This document shows, one piece after another, positions 43,142 through 50,916 of a stretch of 64,000 nt of DNA; position 1 is the stretch's first letter, and each line of letters opens with the position of its first letter. Location: contig NZ_CP049015.1 of assembly GCF_011064845.1 (NCBI RefSeq), positions 2,604,001 to 2,668,000 on the forward strand, read 5' to 3'. The position numbers and the translations under genes are program-made. The notes beneath the pieces are model-generated. The model saw only the letters and a list, made by a program, of their open reading frames with translations, had not been told where the DNA came from and searched no databases. The DNA is from Citrobacter freundii ATCC 8090 = MTCC 1658 = NBRC 12681. GTDB taxonomy: Bacteria > Pseudomonadota > Gammaproteobacteria > Enterobacterales > Enterobacteriaceae.

Positions 43142-43728
43142 GTGAAGAACGCTATCAGCAACGTCAACAGCGCGTAAAAGATCGGGTTGACGCACGCGTT
43201 GCCGCAGCGAAAGATGAGCGCGGAATTATCATCGTGTTCACCGGAAATGGTAAGGGTAAAACCACCGCCGCATTCGGTACCGCCACGCGCGCGGTGGGCC
43301 ATGGTAAAAAAGTCGGCGTCGTACAATTTATTAAAGGTACGTGGCCAAACGGAGAACGTAACTTACTTGAACCCCACGGCGTAGAGTTTCAGGTTATGGC
43401 GACAGGATTTACCTGGGAAACGCAGAACCGCGAGTCTGACACCGCAGCCTGTATGGCCGTGTGGGAACATGGCAAGCGGATGCTGGCTGACGATGAACTG
43501 GATATGGTGATACTGGATGAGCTGACCTACATGGTGGCATACGACTATCTGCCGCTTGAAGAGGTCATCAATGCCCTGAACGCGCGCCCAGCCCATCAAA
43601 CGGTCATTATCACCGGCCGTGGATGTCATCGCGATATTCTGGAGTTAGCAGATACAGTCAGCGAGCTGCGCCCAGTCAAGCATGCGTTTGAAGCGGGCGT
43701 GAAAGCCCAACCAGGGATCGATTATTGA
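43138..43728 (+). CDS. btuR: Cob(I)alamin adenosyltransferase
   Basis: A 196-aa CobA/BtuR-type enzyme that makes adenosylcobalamin from ATP and corrinoid. The P-loop is GNGKGKTTAAFG. It overlaps yciK by 4 nt and is followed by a REP-type repeat. Confidence 0.96.
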   Translation: MSEERYQQRQQRVKDRVDARVAAAKDERGIIIVFTGNGKGKTTAAFGTATRAVGHGKKVGVVQFIKGTWPNGERNLLEPHGVEFQVMATGFTWETQNRESDTAACMAVWEHGKRMLADDELDMVILDELTYMVAYDYLPLEEVINALNARPAHQTVIITGRGCHRDILELADTVSELRPVKHAFEAGVKAQPGIDY

Positions 43729-43730
43729 GT

Positions 43731-43803
43731 GTAGGCCGGATAAGGCGTTTGCGCTGTATCCGGCTCCACGCTAACGCCTGATGGCGCTTTGCTTATCAGG
43801 CCT
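43731..43803. repeat. REP-type palindromic repeat
   Basis: GTAGGCCGGATAAGGCG with CGCTGTATCCGGC, then GCCTGATGGCGC with GCTTATCAGGCCT, form opposed stems between the convergent btuR and rluB. Same class as the repeat at 41016. Confidence 0.85.
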
Positions 43804-43811
43804 GGTTATGA

Positions 43812-44687
43812 TTAACCGTTGTTGCTGCGACCACCCGGACGACGGCTGCTGCCAACCTGAGAGTGGCGCTTCACCGCACGACGGATCTGATTCGCCTTCA
43901 TGCGACGACGATCTTTCTCGACGGCCACTTTAGAGGTCGTTTCCGGCTTCAGCTCCACCAGTTCACGCAGATAGTTGGTCTGAGCAAGATCAAGCTCTGT
44001 CCAGCCACCACGCGGCAGGCCTTTCGGCAGCGGGATATCACCGTAACGGACACGAATCAGACGGCTTACCTGTACACCTACAGCTTCCCACAGGCGGCGG
44101 ACTTCACGGTTACGCCCTTCGGTCAGCGTGACGTTATACCACTGGTTGATCCCTTCACCACCGCTGAACTTGATCGTTTTAAATGCCGCCGGACCATCTT
44201 CCAGCTGCACGCCACGACTCAGATCGCGCAGTTTTGCATCATCAACCTGACCAAACACACGTACCGCATATTCACGCTCAACTTCGCGGCTTGGGTGCAT
44301 CAAACGGTTAGCCAGTTCACCATCGGTGGTAAACAGCAGTAAACCGCAGGTATTCACGTCCAGACGCCCTACGGCAATCCAGCGCGCATCACGCAGTTTT
44401 GGTAAACGATCAAACACGGTCGGACGACCTTCCGGGTCGTTACGGGTACACAGTTCGCCTTCTGGCTTGTAATAGGCCAGAACACGGCAGATTTGTTCCG
44501 CAGACTCTTTAACCGAAATCAGATGACCGTCGATACGGATTTTCAGACCCGGAGTGACTTCAACGCGATCGCCGAGCGTGGCAATTTTGCCATCAACGCT
44601 CACGCGACCCGCGGCAATAATAGATTCGATTTCACGGCGAGAACCGTGGCCAGCGCGCGCCAGCACTTTTTGTAACTTTTCGCTCAT
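43812..44687 (-). CDS. rluB: 23S rRNA pseudouridine2605 synthase
   Basis: A 291-aa RsuA-type synthase. An N-terminal S4 RNA-binding domain is followed by the catalytic motif [19 protein letters not shown] and a basic C-terminal tail ending in Arg/Gly/Asn repeats. The ATG at 44687 follows AGGAAG. The 5' leader contains the att core of the integrated element 19 nt upstream, so its upstream control sequence has been replaced. Confidence 0.96.
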   Translation of the reverse strand: MSEKLQKVLARAGHGSRREIESIIAAGRVSVDGKIATLGDRVEVTPGLKIRIDGHLISVKESAEQICRVLAYYKPEGELCTRNDPEGRPTVFDRLPKLRDARWIAVGRLDVNTCGLLLFTTDGELANRLMHPSREVEREYAVRVFGQVDDAKLRDLSRGVQLEDGPAAFKTIKFSGGEGINQWYNVTLTEGRNREVRRLWEAVGVQVSRLIRVRYGDIPLPKGLPRGGWTELDLAQTNYLRELVELKPETTSKVAVEKDRRRMKANQIRRAVKRHSQVGSSRRPGGRSNNG

Positions 44688-44705
44688 AGAGCTTCCTTTA
44701 GGTGT

Positions 44706-44721
44706 CGCCTTCACAGGCGTC
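44706..44721. repeat. attL candidate, 16-bp direct repeat
   Basis: CGCCTTCACAGGCGTC is identical to 50214-50229. The core has CGCC and GGCG arms around six bases, as in tyrosine-recombinase crossover sites. It lies between rluB and the recombinase gene. Confidence 0.8.
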
Positions 44722-44788
44722 TGGTATACTTTCTAAAACAACGAGTTAGCTAAAACATCAACTTAACTCACTGATCTGTAACTCTTTC

Positions 44789-46474
44789 ATGGTACACAGC
44801 ATGGCAAACAACGTGTCACACAAGCTGTCACACACAATGATTCGTGGGCGCACATACTACACTAACTTTAGACTAAATGATTCAACAACTTTTGTGCGCT
44901 TAAGTCTCGGTACTGATAGCCTAAAGCAAGCAGAAGTGATCATGAATCAAATCCGCCCTTTCATTCCCCTTGTGCAGAATGGAAAGATGAGCCTCGAAGA
45001 GTTCAAACGCAAAATGCAGGGCTACCGAGCCGCCACTAAGCAGGACTTTGACAACTACCTTCTACAGGCACTCGAAAGGGATGTTGACGAAGTGAAGCGT
45101 CTGCCTGAGTTAGGGCAATGGCACAGAAACATTAATCCTGATTCTCCTTTATCAGCTTCTGATACGATTTATGCAGCTCAAGGTTACTCAGAAGCACACT
45201 TCCAACGCATGATGAATGGTAGCGATCAGATGGCAAACGAAGTGCTTGCAAGTCTTCACATGAAGAAACTGGAACTTTCCAAGGATGATTTGCCCCTTGC
45301 TAATCAAGTGGGCGCTGCTCTTGATATGAGCCGCGCGACCGTCGCGCAAGCCTATGAAGCATACTTTTCGAAAGATCTGCTGCAATATCGCCAACTCATT
45401 GCCACACTGCAAGCTCAGTTAGAAGAGCAGAAACTGAAATCCTCACCGCAAAGTAATGTTGAAACAAACCAGTCTTTTTCAACGGAATTTAAAGACACAG
45501 CAAGCCAGGCAATCAAACTATCCGAAGCATGGACTCGGTATGTTCAAGAAAAAGGTCAAAAATGGAGTGCAAGCATTGCTAACGAGAACCAGCGTTTCTT
45601 TGATGTACTGATTTACGTTGTTGGTGATAAACTGATCGATCGGGTTACAAAGCAAGATATTCGTGAAGCGCTGAAAGTGACCGAAAACTTACCTACTCGT
45701 ACTAAGCTGCCATACAAGCATCTATCTTTGCCTGAATGCATTGATTATGACGTTCCAGAGGAAGACCTGATCAGTAGTCAGCATGTTGAAAAACATCTCA
45801 AGATCTGGCGCTCGCTTTTTAAAACTTACCTCGTTGACACCAAAGACCAGTTAGAGAAATCCCCTACCGACGGAATCTCATATGAGGTGAAGCCAAACCG
45901 TAGAGGCCATTTCAGTAACGCTGAGTTGAGTAAACTTAAGACCAAGCTGTTCTCACTGGAAAATAACGATTGGCGCAAATGGTACTTCCTTACCCTCATT
46001 TATACTGGTGCTCGACGTGGTGAGATTGCCTCTATCAGAAAGCGGGACATTCGTTTAGATGAAGAAACTTCACGCTGGTACATTTTTATAGAAGATGGGA
46101 AAACCAAACAAGCCCAACGACAGATACCACTCCATGGGATTTTAGAGTCAGGTTTGCTCAATCTTGCCGAAACTCTTAATGATGACGATCTAATTTTCTT
46201 TGACTTACCTAACTACACTACCACTACAGAAGAATGGGCTAAGTTGATGAATGAAACTGGCGTTCCTGATTATGATGAGTTTGGACTAAAAAGGCGTATA
46301 CATAGCCTTCGTCACACTTTCGTGAGCCATTGCCTTGCATCTGGAAGCGTATCTTTACCTTTGATGCAGTTTGTAGTCGGTCATTCAAGGACACAGAGTT
46401 TAGGTGTAACGTCCATTTATACACACCGCCCATCACTAAAAAACCTGCTTTGTGTGGTTGACTTCCAGAAGTGA
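44789..46474 (+). CDS. Tyrosine recombinase / integrase of the island
   Basis: A 561-aa site-specific recombinase. The catalytic domain fills the last 190 residues: Arg in TGARRGEIASI (about residue 408), HSLRHTF (about 505), GHSRTQS, and the nucleophile Tyr in TSIYTHRP (about 542). The long N-terminal part begins with a RGRTYYTNFRL-type segment and has a helical linker; it is longer than in P4- or lambda-type integrases. It faces inward from attL. Start is uncertain: ATG at 44789 or 44801, neither with a good ribosome binding site. Confidence 0.9.
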   Translation: MVHSMANNVSHKLSHTMIRGRTYYTNFRLNDSTTFVRLSLGTDSLKQAEVIMNQIRPFIPLVQNGKMSLEEFKRKMQGYRAATKQDFDNYLLQALERDVDEVKRLPELGQWHRNINPDSPLSASDTIYAAQGYSEAHFQRMMNGSDQMANEVLASLHMKKLELSKDDLPLANQVGAALDMSRATVAQAYEAYFSKDLLQYRQLIATLQAQLEEQKLKSSPQSNVETNQSFSTEFKDTASQAIKLSEAWTRYVQEKGQKWSASIANENQRFFDVLIYVVGDKLIDRVTKQDIREALKVTENLPTRTKLPYKHLSLPECIDYDVPEEDLISSQHVEKHLKIWRSLFKTYLVDTKDQLEKSPTDGISYEVKPNRRGHFSNAELSKLKTKLFSLENNDWRKWYFLTLIYTGARRGEIASIRKRDIRLDEETSRWYIFIEDGKTKQAQRQIPLHGILESGLLNLAETLNDDDLIFFDLPNYTTTTEEWAKLMNETGVPDYDEFGLKRRIHSLRHTFVSHCLASGSVSLPLMQFVVGHSRTQSLGVTSIYTHRPSLKNLLCVVDFQK

Positions 46475-46475
46475 A

Positions 46476-46498
46476 AAAGGGGCTTACGCCCCTTTTCT
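46476..46498 (+). terminator. Terminator after the integrase gene
   Basis: AAAAGGGGCTTACGCCCCTT plus TT: five-base GC arms around TTAC, with A- and T-runs, directly after the stop. Confidence 0.9.
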
Positions 46499-46594
46499 GT
46501 ATCAGTCACTACCTAAAACATCCCGAGATTAAGTTTTGCGTTCTGTTTTTCTACGTCGTTTCAAGGTGCGAATTACATCCCAGATAAACAGGTA

Positions 46595-46648
46595 TGTAAA
46601 TAGACCCGTTTTAGTTCCATGTGTAAATAGACCCGTTTTAGTTCCATG
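46595..46648. repeat. Tandem duplication of the IS right end
   Basis: A 27-nt unit starting TGTAAATAGACCCGTTTTAG occurs twice with no spacer (46595-46621 and 46622-46648). The unit equals the terminal inverted repeat of the adjacent IS, so an extra IS end is fused to the intact one. Confidence 0.9.
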
Positions 46649-47495
46649 CATTTTTTGAGATCCCGGCCAAATGATTGTGTTGCCGATATTCCTCCGGCGT
46701 CATATTGTTCAGTGATTCATGAGGGCGTTCACAGTTATATTCTGACACCCATCTTTCCGTGATTTCCCGCACTTCATTCAGCGTTCTGAACAGATAAAAA
46801 TCGAGTATTTCTGTACGGTATGTTCGGTTAAAGCGCTCAATAAAAGCGTTCTGCGTCGGCTTACCCGGCTGGATAAACTCCAGTTTTACTGCATGTTTCT
46901 CTGCCCATTCAGCCAGTGCCAGTGAGATAAATTCCGGACCGTTATCCATACGTAGCATGACCGGATAGCCGCGATTTGCCGCAATCCTGTCGAGTACACG
47001 GACCACGCGCAGAGCTGGCAGATTCAGATCGATTTCAATCGACAACGCCTCACGGTTAAAGTCATCAACGACATTGAACGTGCGAAAACGACGGCCACAG
47101 ACCAGGGCATCATGCATAAAATCAACAGACCAGCTCTGGTTCAGTGCTTCCGGCGTGGCCAGTGGCGAAGGATTACGCACCGGCAACCGCTGTTTGCCCT
47201 TTCGGCGAAAATTCAGCTTCAGCAGACAATAAATACGATGGATCCTTTTGTGATTCCACGGGTGTCCCTGCCGCCGCAACACCTGGAAAAGTTTTGGAAA
47301 ACCGTATCGTGGGTATCGCTCTGCCACTGCCTGTAACGCGACAATAACGGGTTCGTCACGCGTGGGATCCGGGCGGTAATGGTAAACCGTTCTGCTCAGG
47401 TTCAGACTCCGGCAGGCCTGACGGATACTGAGTCCGAATGTCGTTACCAGATGAGTGACCAGCTCACGCTTAAAGGCTGGTTTTAAAGCTTTTTT
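46638..47495 (-). CDS. IS3-family transposase OrfB (DDE integrase domain)
   Basis: Reached by -1 frameshift from orfA. The frame is open from the A7 slippery run to the stop with no interruption. It contains the helical HTH_21-like region (PRYGFPKLFQVLRRQGHPW) and the DDE residues in VDFMHD, RMDNGPEF and NAFIERFNRTYR. The last codons overlap the terminal inverted repeat. Fused OrfAB would be about 370 aa, the normal size, so the element may still be active. Confidence 0.88.
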   Translation of the reverse strand, partial: KKALKPAFKRELVTHLVTTFGLSIRQACRSLNLSRTVYHYRPDPTRDEPVIVALQAVAERYPRYGFPKLFQVLRRQGHPWNHKRIHRIYCLLKLNFRRKGKQRLPVRNPSPLATPEALNQSWSVDFMHDALVCGRRFRTFNVVDDFNREALSIEIDLNLPALRVVRVLDRIAANRGYPVMLRMDNGPEFISLALAEWAEKHAVKLEFIQPGKPTQNAFIERFNRTYRTEILDFYLFRTLNEVREITERWVSEYNCERPHESLNNMTPEEYRQHNHLAGISKNAWN

Positions 47496-47749
47496 TCGAT
47501 AACGTCTTTCAGCGCCCGGTTCTCAAGGCTCAGGTCGGCAAACATCTGTTTGAGACGTCGGTTCTCGTCCTCAAGATCTTTGATCTTTTTAATATCAGAA
47601 GCCTCCATGCCGCCGTATCTGGACTTCCAGTTGTAGTAGGTGGCTTCAGAAATACCGGCCTCCCGGCAGACATCTTTAACAGTTCGTCCGGTTTCAACCG
47701 ACTTAATCACAGCGATAATCTGATGCTCAGTAAAACGGGCTTTACGCAT
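47483..47749 (-). CDS. IS3-family transposase OrfA (helix-turn-helix)
   Basis: An 88-aa protein with the helix-turn-helix ICRE-type region (TVKDVCREAGISEATYYNWK) and a C-terminal leucine-zipper-like helix. It ends VIEKKL where a run of seven A (47496-47490) allows -1 slippage into orfB. A GGAGATCGCT site precedes the ATG. Confidence 0.92.
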   Translation of the reverse strand: MRKARFTEHQIIAVIKSVETGRTVKDVCREAGISEATYYNWKSRYGGMEASDIKKIKDLEDENRRLKQMFADLSLENRALKDVIEKKL

Positions 47750-47998
47750 AGCGATCTCCTTCGTTGGCAGATTGATTATGCCGGATGATCTCTAAATGTG
47801 AATGGCACGATTATGCGGGCTACTTACAAGTTTTCCCCAGCCCTTCTGCAATTAGTAGATAGAAAACGTAAAGCTCCCCTTCTTGCCACAATGGAGTAGA
47901 TGTTCACATATTGCTGTGCTGAGTATCCTTATAATGAGCATGTATTTAGAATTCAGCATATCCGCTCGATGAACCAAGAACCAACAGTGTAAGTCCCC

Positions 47999-48442
47999 CT
48001 AAGCATTCGATTTTTTCTTACAACTTTCGCTGTCATATAGCGTCACAGACATAGGTTCCCCCTCTTTATTCTCAACGGATACTAAAACAACGGCATTTTT
48101 ACTCATAATCAGTGATTTTATTGAAGGGTTATTACAAACCAATATCCCTTTTATACCGTGGTCACTACTAGCCACATCATTGATAAAACCTGCATCAGTT
48201 GAATCAACTCTCACTGTATAGTTGAGAGAATCTATACGTTGCGCAGGAAGTTTAACAACCTTATTTCCTGTTTCCACTATCGGGACATAACCATCTAGTG
48301 TTGAAATTTTCACGCTGGTTATGGTGAAGAACTGTTTCAAGAAATCAGGTGGTACAACAATCTTCGTTTTTTGAGTACCTCCTGTCTCATCAGCAAATGC
48401 CAAAGAACTTATAAAACAAACAAGTAGAGCTAATATTTTCAT
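47999..48442 (-). CDS. Unknown secreted protein, 147 aa
   Basis: The N-terminus MKILALLVCFISSLAFA is a clear Sec signal peptide, with cleavage likely before DETGG, so the product is periplasmic. The rest is rich in beta-type segments, with a pair of cysteines (LVCNNPS and DSESCKKK) that could form a disulfide. I do not recognise the family. It is the most distal minus-strand island gene, separated from the membrane-protein gene by a terminator. The ATG at 48442 is used; a GTG precedes it by one codon. Confidence 0.6.
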   Translation of the reverse strand: MKILALLVCFISSLAFADETGGTQKTKIVVPPDFLKQFFTITSVKISTLDGYVPIVETGNKVVKLPAQRIDSLNYTVRVDSTDAGFINDVASSDHGIKGILVCNNPSIKSLIMSKNAVVLVSVENKEGEPMSVTLYDSESCKKKSNA

Positions 48443-48536
48443 CACATTTTCTCTTGTATTGCCAGCTATGACAGGAAGCCAGCTTCATTTGCTTATGATG
48501 TGGTTACAGGCTTTGAGAGGATAGCCGATAACACGT

Positions 48537-48559
48537 AAAGGGGCGCAACGCCCCCTTTA
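48537..48559 (-). terminator. Terminator after the island membrane-protein gene
   Basis: AAAGGGGGCGTTGCGCCCCTTT on the minus strand, split here as GGGGGCG and CGCCCC arms around a short loop, with flanking A/T runs. It directly follows the stop at 48560. Confidence 0.82.
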
Positions 48560-49186
48560 TCATGGAAACTTTTTGCCTTGCCTCTGATAATAATCCTTCC
48601 AGAATTTCGTTGGTGATTCTGCACAATAATCGGACAACTCTTTGAAATCAGACTTAAACTGAGGGAGGTTTTTGGCCAATGTTATTTGCTTTGGTAGTGC
48701 ACCTGTACCATCACCAACAACTTTAAACGTCATTGCACCACGCTTTCTATCCTCGTTAATTAATTCCAATACTGCAACAGTTTGCATTCTGCCTTCATGC
48801 AACTGCTTCAAATAAAACTTTCGGTTAAGGAAGAAATCACGGAATGTTGGCGCGTCTGCTTCAAGCCTAATTTCCCAAGTAAGCGGTAGAGCATCACAGA
48901 TTTTTTCACTCATCATTTCACCGCTCGCGCTTCCGTCCTCGGATGCCTCCATACTCAAAGTCATCTTTGGTTGTGAAGGATCTAATCCCAGTTCGCCACT
49001 GTCCGCTGAGTATTCAGCATTTGTTGACCATTGACCTGTTAAAAATTCGCTATCGTAGATGTACGTATTCTTTAATTCTTTATAGGAGGAAGGAATTTTC
49101 ACTAAACTATCTAAAACTCCACTGAAACTGGTCAGAAACCCCGCAAGATAGATCAGCGCGTATTTACCCCATTCGAGTTTTTTCAT
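48560..49186 (-). CDS. Unknown membrane-anchored protein with beta-rich domain
   Basis: A 208-aa protein. One hydrophobic helix at about residues 8-27 (KYALIYLAGFLTSFSGVL) anchors it. The rest is soluble, begins with a FLTGQWS motif and has alternating beta-type segments. That layout, a membrane helix followed by a small barrel with L-x-G-x-W, is also seen in lipocalin-like proteins and in Cap15-type CBASS effectors, but I see no sequence proof of either. It starts 25 nt after the HNH gene, so the two are one operon. The ATG at 49186 has AGGA at a good distance. Confidence 0.6.
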   Translation of the reverse strand: MKKLEWGKYALIYLAGFLTSFSGVLDSLVKIPSSYKELKNTYIYDSEFLTGQWSTNAEYSADSGELGLDPSQPKMTLSMEASEDGSASGEMMSEKICDALPLTWEIRLEADAPTFRDFFLNRKFYLKQLHEGRMQTVAVLELINEDRKRGAMTFKVVGDGTGALPKQITLAKNLPQFKSDFKELSDYCAESPTKFWKDYYQRQGKKFP

Positions 49187-49211
49187 GGACATCCTGTGCG
49201 AGAAGTTGTGT

Positions 49212-49949
49212 TCAATCTTGCTTGTTAACCGCCACTAATTCCAAAACACCATGATGAACTTGCCTATGGCAGTTTGGACATAATGCTATAGCATTTTCCA
49301 CGGAGTCCTCTCCCCCTTTAGAAAGCCACTCAATGTGGTGAACCTCAAGAAATGGAGTACCATCTTCTTTCAGGAAAGGTGCATCACGCTGACAGCTTTG
49401 GCACTTACCATTAGCTCTTAAAAGAACTTCAGCAACTACATAGGGGCTTCGCTTATAAACTCGCGTTGTAACTTCGATTAGCTCAGGAGTTTTACTCTCA
49501 GCTTCTAAAATCTCTTTGCGTTCTGACGGGAGCAGTTCTGACGCAGCATCAACAGCCTTTTCAAACTCAGATTTTACCTTGCGGTAACACCATTTGCCTT
49601 GTTGATCCTGGTATAACTCCCAAATACCATGAACTGAGGGTTCATAGATTTCAAAAATGTTCCCTCGCTTGAATAAGCGGTCATACTGGTGATGACGATG
49701 GGTTACATTATCCGTTCGTCTGGCTGTTTTGTTGAAACTCCAGTAGCTCCGATTGCAGTTAACCGTGTTAACAATAAGGTTAAGGCGAGTATCGTCTTTA
49801 TAATGCGGGAATATCCCTCTAAGATAATCATCCACTTGATTAGCCGTTGCAGCACCTCCGAACTGTTCTGCGACAACTTGTACAGTAGTTATTCTTATAG
49901 GTTGATCCCCATACTTGTATGTTCGTTTGGATTTTGCAGACATCATCAT
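49212..49949 (-). CDS. HNH endonuclease with N-terminal winged-helix-like domain
   Basis: A 245-aa protein. The C-terminal HNH domain is complete: zinc cysteines C183/C186 (KCQSC) and C224/C227 (LCPNC), the HH pair at 204-205 (EVHHIEW), Asn 219 and His 228. The N-terminal region, about residues 20-115, contains YDRLFKRGNIFEIYEPSVHG, a pattern I associate with HNH-linked DNA-recognition domains of restriction-type nucleases. Type IV (McrA-like) restriction is the best guess. Three consecutive ATGs at 49949, 49946 and 49943 could start it; AAGAG precedes them. No methyltransferase is nearby. Confidence 0.78.
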   Translation of the reverse strand: MMMSAKSKRTYKYGDQPIRITTVQVVAEQFGGAATANQVDDYLRGIFPHYKDDTRLNLIVNTVNCNRSYWSFNKTARRTDNVTHRHHQYDRLFKRGNIFEIYEPSVHGIWELYQDQQGKWCYRKVKSEFEKAVDAASELLPSERKEILEAESKTPELIEVTTRVYKRSPYVVAEVLLRANGKCQSCQRDAPFLKEDGTPFLEVHHIEWLSKGGEDSVENAIALCPNCHRQVHHGVLELVAVNKQD

Positions 49950-50213
49950 AACTCTTGCATCCCAAGATTTATCTCAGGTTAACTATCGAGCATAGTATAT
50001 GCAACTATCTGCTTTAGGTATAAGAAACCATTCAGGGCGTTGATGATAAGTCAACGTGCAGAACCATTCGGCATAAGCGTAATATTGAAGGGAAAAGTGT
50101 ACATACACCATGAGAGTCGAGGTGTGGCTATTGGCTGTCACACAATCTGGTAACAGCCATTAACTAAATGACATTAAGCAGTTGATTTTAAATGGTTTAA
50201 TATTCACCTTGTG
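49950..50213. other. Right arm of the island
   Basis: About 260 bp without a gene between the HNH start and attR. It should contain the HNH operon promoter and possibly integrase arm sites. An inverted pair CACACAATC/GTGTGGC-like is too imperfect to call. Confidence 0.4.
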
Positions 50214-50229
50214 CGCCTTCACAGGCGTC
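50214..50229. repeat. attR candidate, 16-bp direct repeat
   Basis: Second copy of CGCCTTCACAGGCGTC, in the gap downstream of yciO. Flanking bases differ from attL on both sides, so the repeat is exactly 16 bp. Confidence 0.8.
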
Positions 50230-50295
50230 GAACAGGAGAATCAACGGCGCCAGTCAGCGCCATTTTAAGGCCGCGTAGTATAGCGGTTCGCGCCC

Positions 50296-50916
50296 TTATA
50301 AGAAAGGTTTAACGTCACCGACGCCTTCACGCAACACCACCGGAGAATCGTCGGTTAAATCAATGACCGTGGTCGGCTGCTGGCCGAGATATCCGCCGTG
50401 GATAATTAAATCCACCTGTTTCTCCAGGCGGTCTTTAATTTCTTCCGGATCTGACTCGGTAAATTCACTACCCGGCAGCATCAGTGACGTGGAAAGCATC
50501 GGCTCGCCCAGCGCTTCAAGCAGCGCCAGTGCTATCGGGTTTGAGGGTACACGCAGGCCGATGGTCTTACGTTTTTCTTGCAACAAGCGGCGCGGAACCT
50601 CTTTCGTCCCCTTCAGGATGAAGGTGTAGTTGCCCGGCGTGTTGTTTTTAATTAAACGGAAGGCCACGTTGTCGACAAACGAATAGGTCGACAGTTCAGA
50701 CAGGTCACGGCACATCAGCGTAAAGTTGTGCCCGTCCGGCAGGTGACGGATGCGGCAAATGCGCTCCATTGCGCCTTTATCTTCAATTTTGCAGCCCAAC
50801 GCATAGCCGGAATCGGTTGGATAGACGATCACCCCACCTTTACGCACGATTTCAACGGCCTGATTGATCAGGCGCTGCTGCGGGTTTTCGGGATGAATAT
50901 AAAAAAACTGGCTCAT
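50296..50916 (-). CDS. yciO: YciO, YrdC/Sua5-domain protein
   Basis: A 206-aa protein of the threonylcarbamoyl-AMP synthase fold, with VIVYPTDSGYALGCKIEDK and TSLMLPGSEFT. E. coli YciO cannot readily replace TsaC, so its exact role is unclear. The ATG at 50916 gives the E. coli length and overlaps the end of rnm by 4 nt. In E. coli yciQ and rluB follow; here the island follows. Confidence 0.95.
   Translation of the reverse strand: MSQFFYIHPENPQQRLINQAVEIVRKGGVIVYPTDSGYALGCKIEDKGAMERICRIRHLPDGHNFTLMCRDLSELSTYSFVDNVAFRLIKNNTPGNYTFILKGTKEVPRRLLQEKRKTIGLRVPSNPIALALLEALGEPMLSTSLMLPGSEFTESDPEEIKDRLEKQVDLIIHGGYLGQQPTTVIDLTDDSPVVLREGVGDVKPFL

Larger units (their letters stand above)
46622..47828 (-). 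mobile_element. IS3-family insertion sequence, intact
   Basis: A 1,207-bp element with imperfect terminal inverted repeats: about 17 of 27 positions match between TGTAAATAGACCCGTTTTAG at the left and TGTAAGTAGCCCGCATAATC read inward from 47828. It holds orfA and orfB joined by a frameshift site. Neither boundary choice gives a matching 3-4 bp target duplication. It resembles IS1222/ISEhe3-type elements; the name is not certain. Confidence 0.82.
44706..50229. mobile_element. Integrated genomic island in the rluB leader
   Basis: A 5.5-kb element bounded by a perfect 16-bp direct repeat, with a tyrosine recombinase gene just inside the left end. Cargo is an IS3-family insertion, a secreted protein, a membrane protein and an HNH nuclease. 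The flanks, rluB and yciO, are normal backbone genes; E. coli has yciQ between them, which is missing here. There are no replication, packaging or conjugation genes, so it is either a passive island or depends on a helper. Confidence 0.8.

Noticed and set aside
46622..47828. Target site duplication of the IS
   Set aside because: The flanking triplets do not match for either possible left boundary, so none is reported.
48560..49186. CBASS assignment for the membrane protein
   Set aside because: Architecture alone recalls Cap15, but no CD-NTase or signalling enzyme is nearby and no diagnostic motif was found.
46475..50229. CRISPR array or tRNA-anchored prophage in the island
   Set aside because: No repeated spacer structure, no tRNA at either end, and no phage structural genes.
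50246..50261. yciO terminator at the GGCGC/GCGCC hairpin
   Set aside because: The stem is short and no T-run follows on the minus strand.
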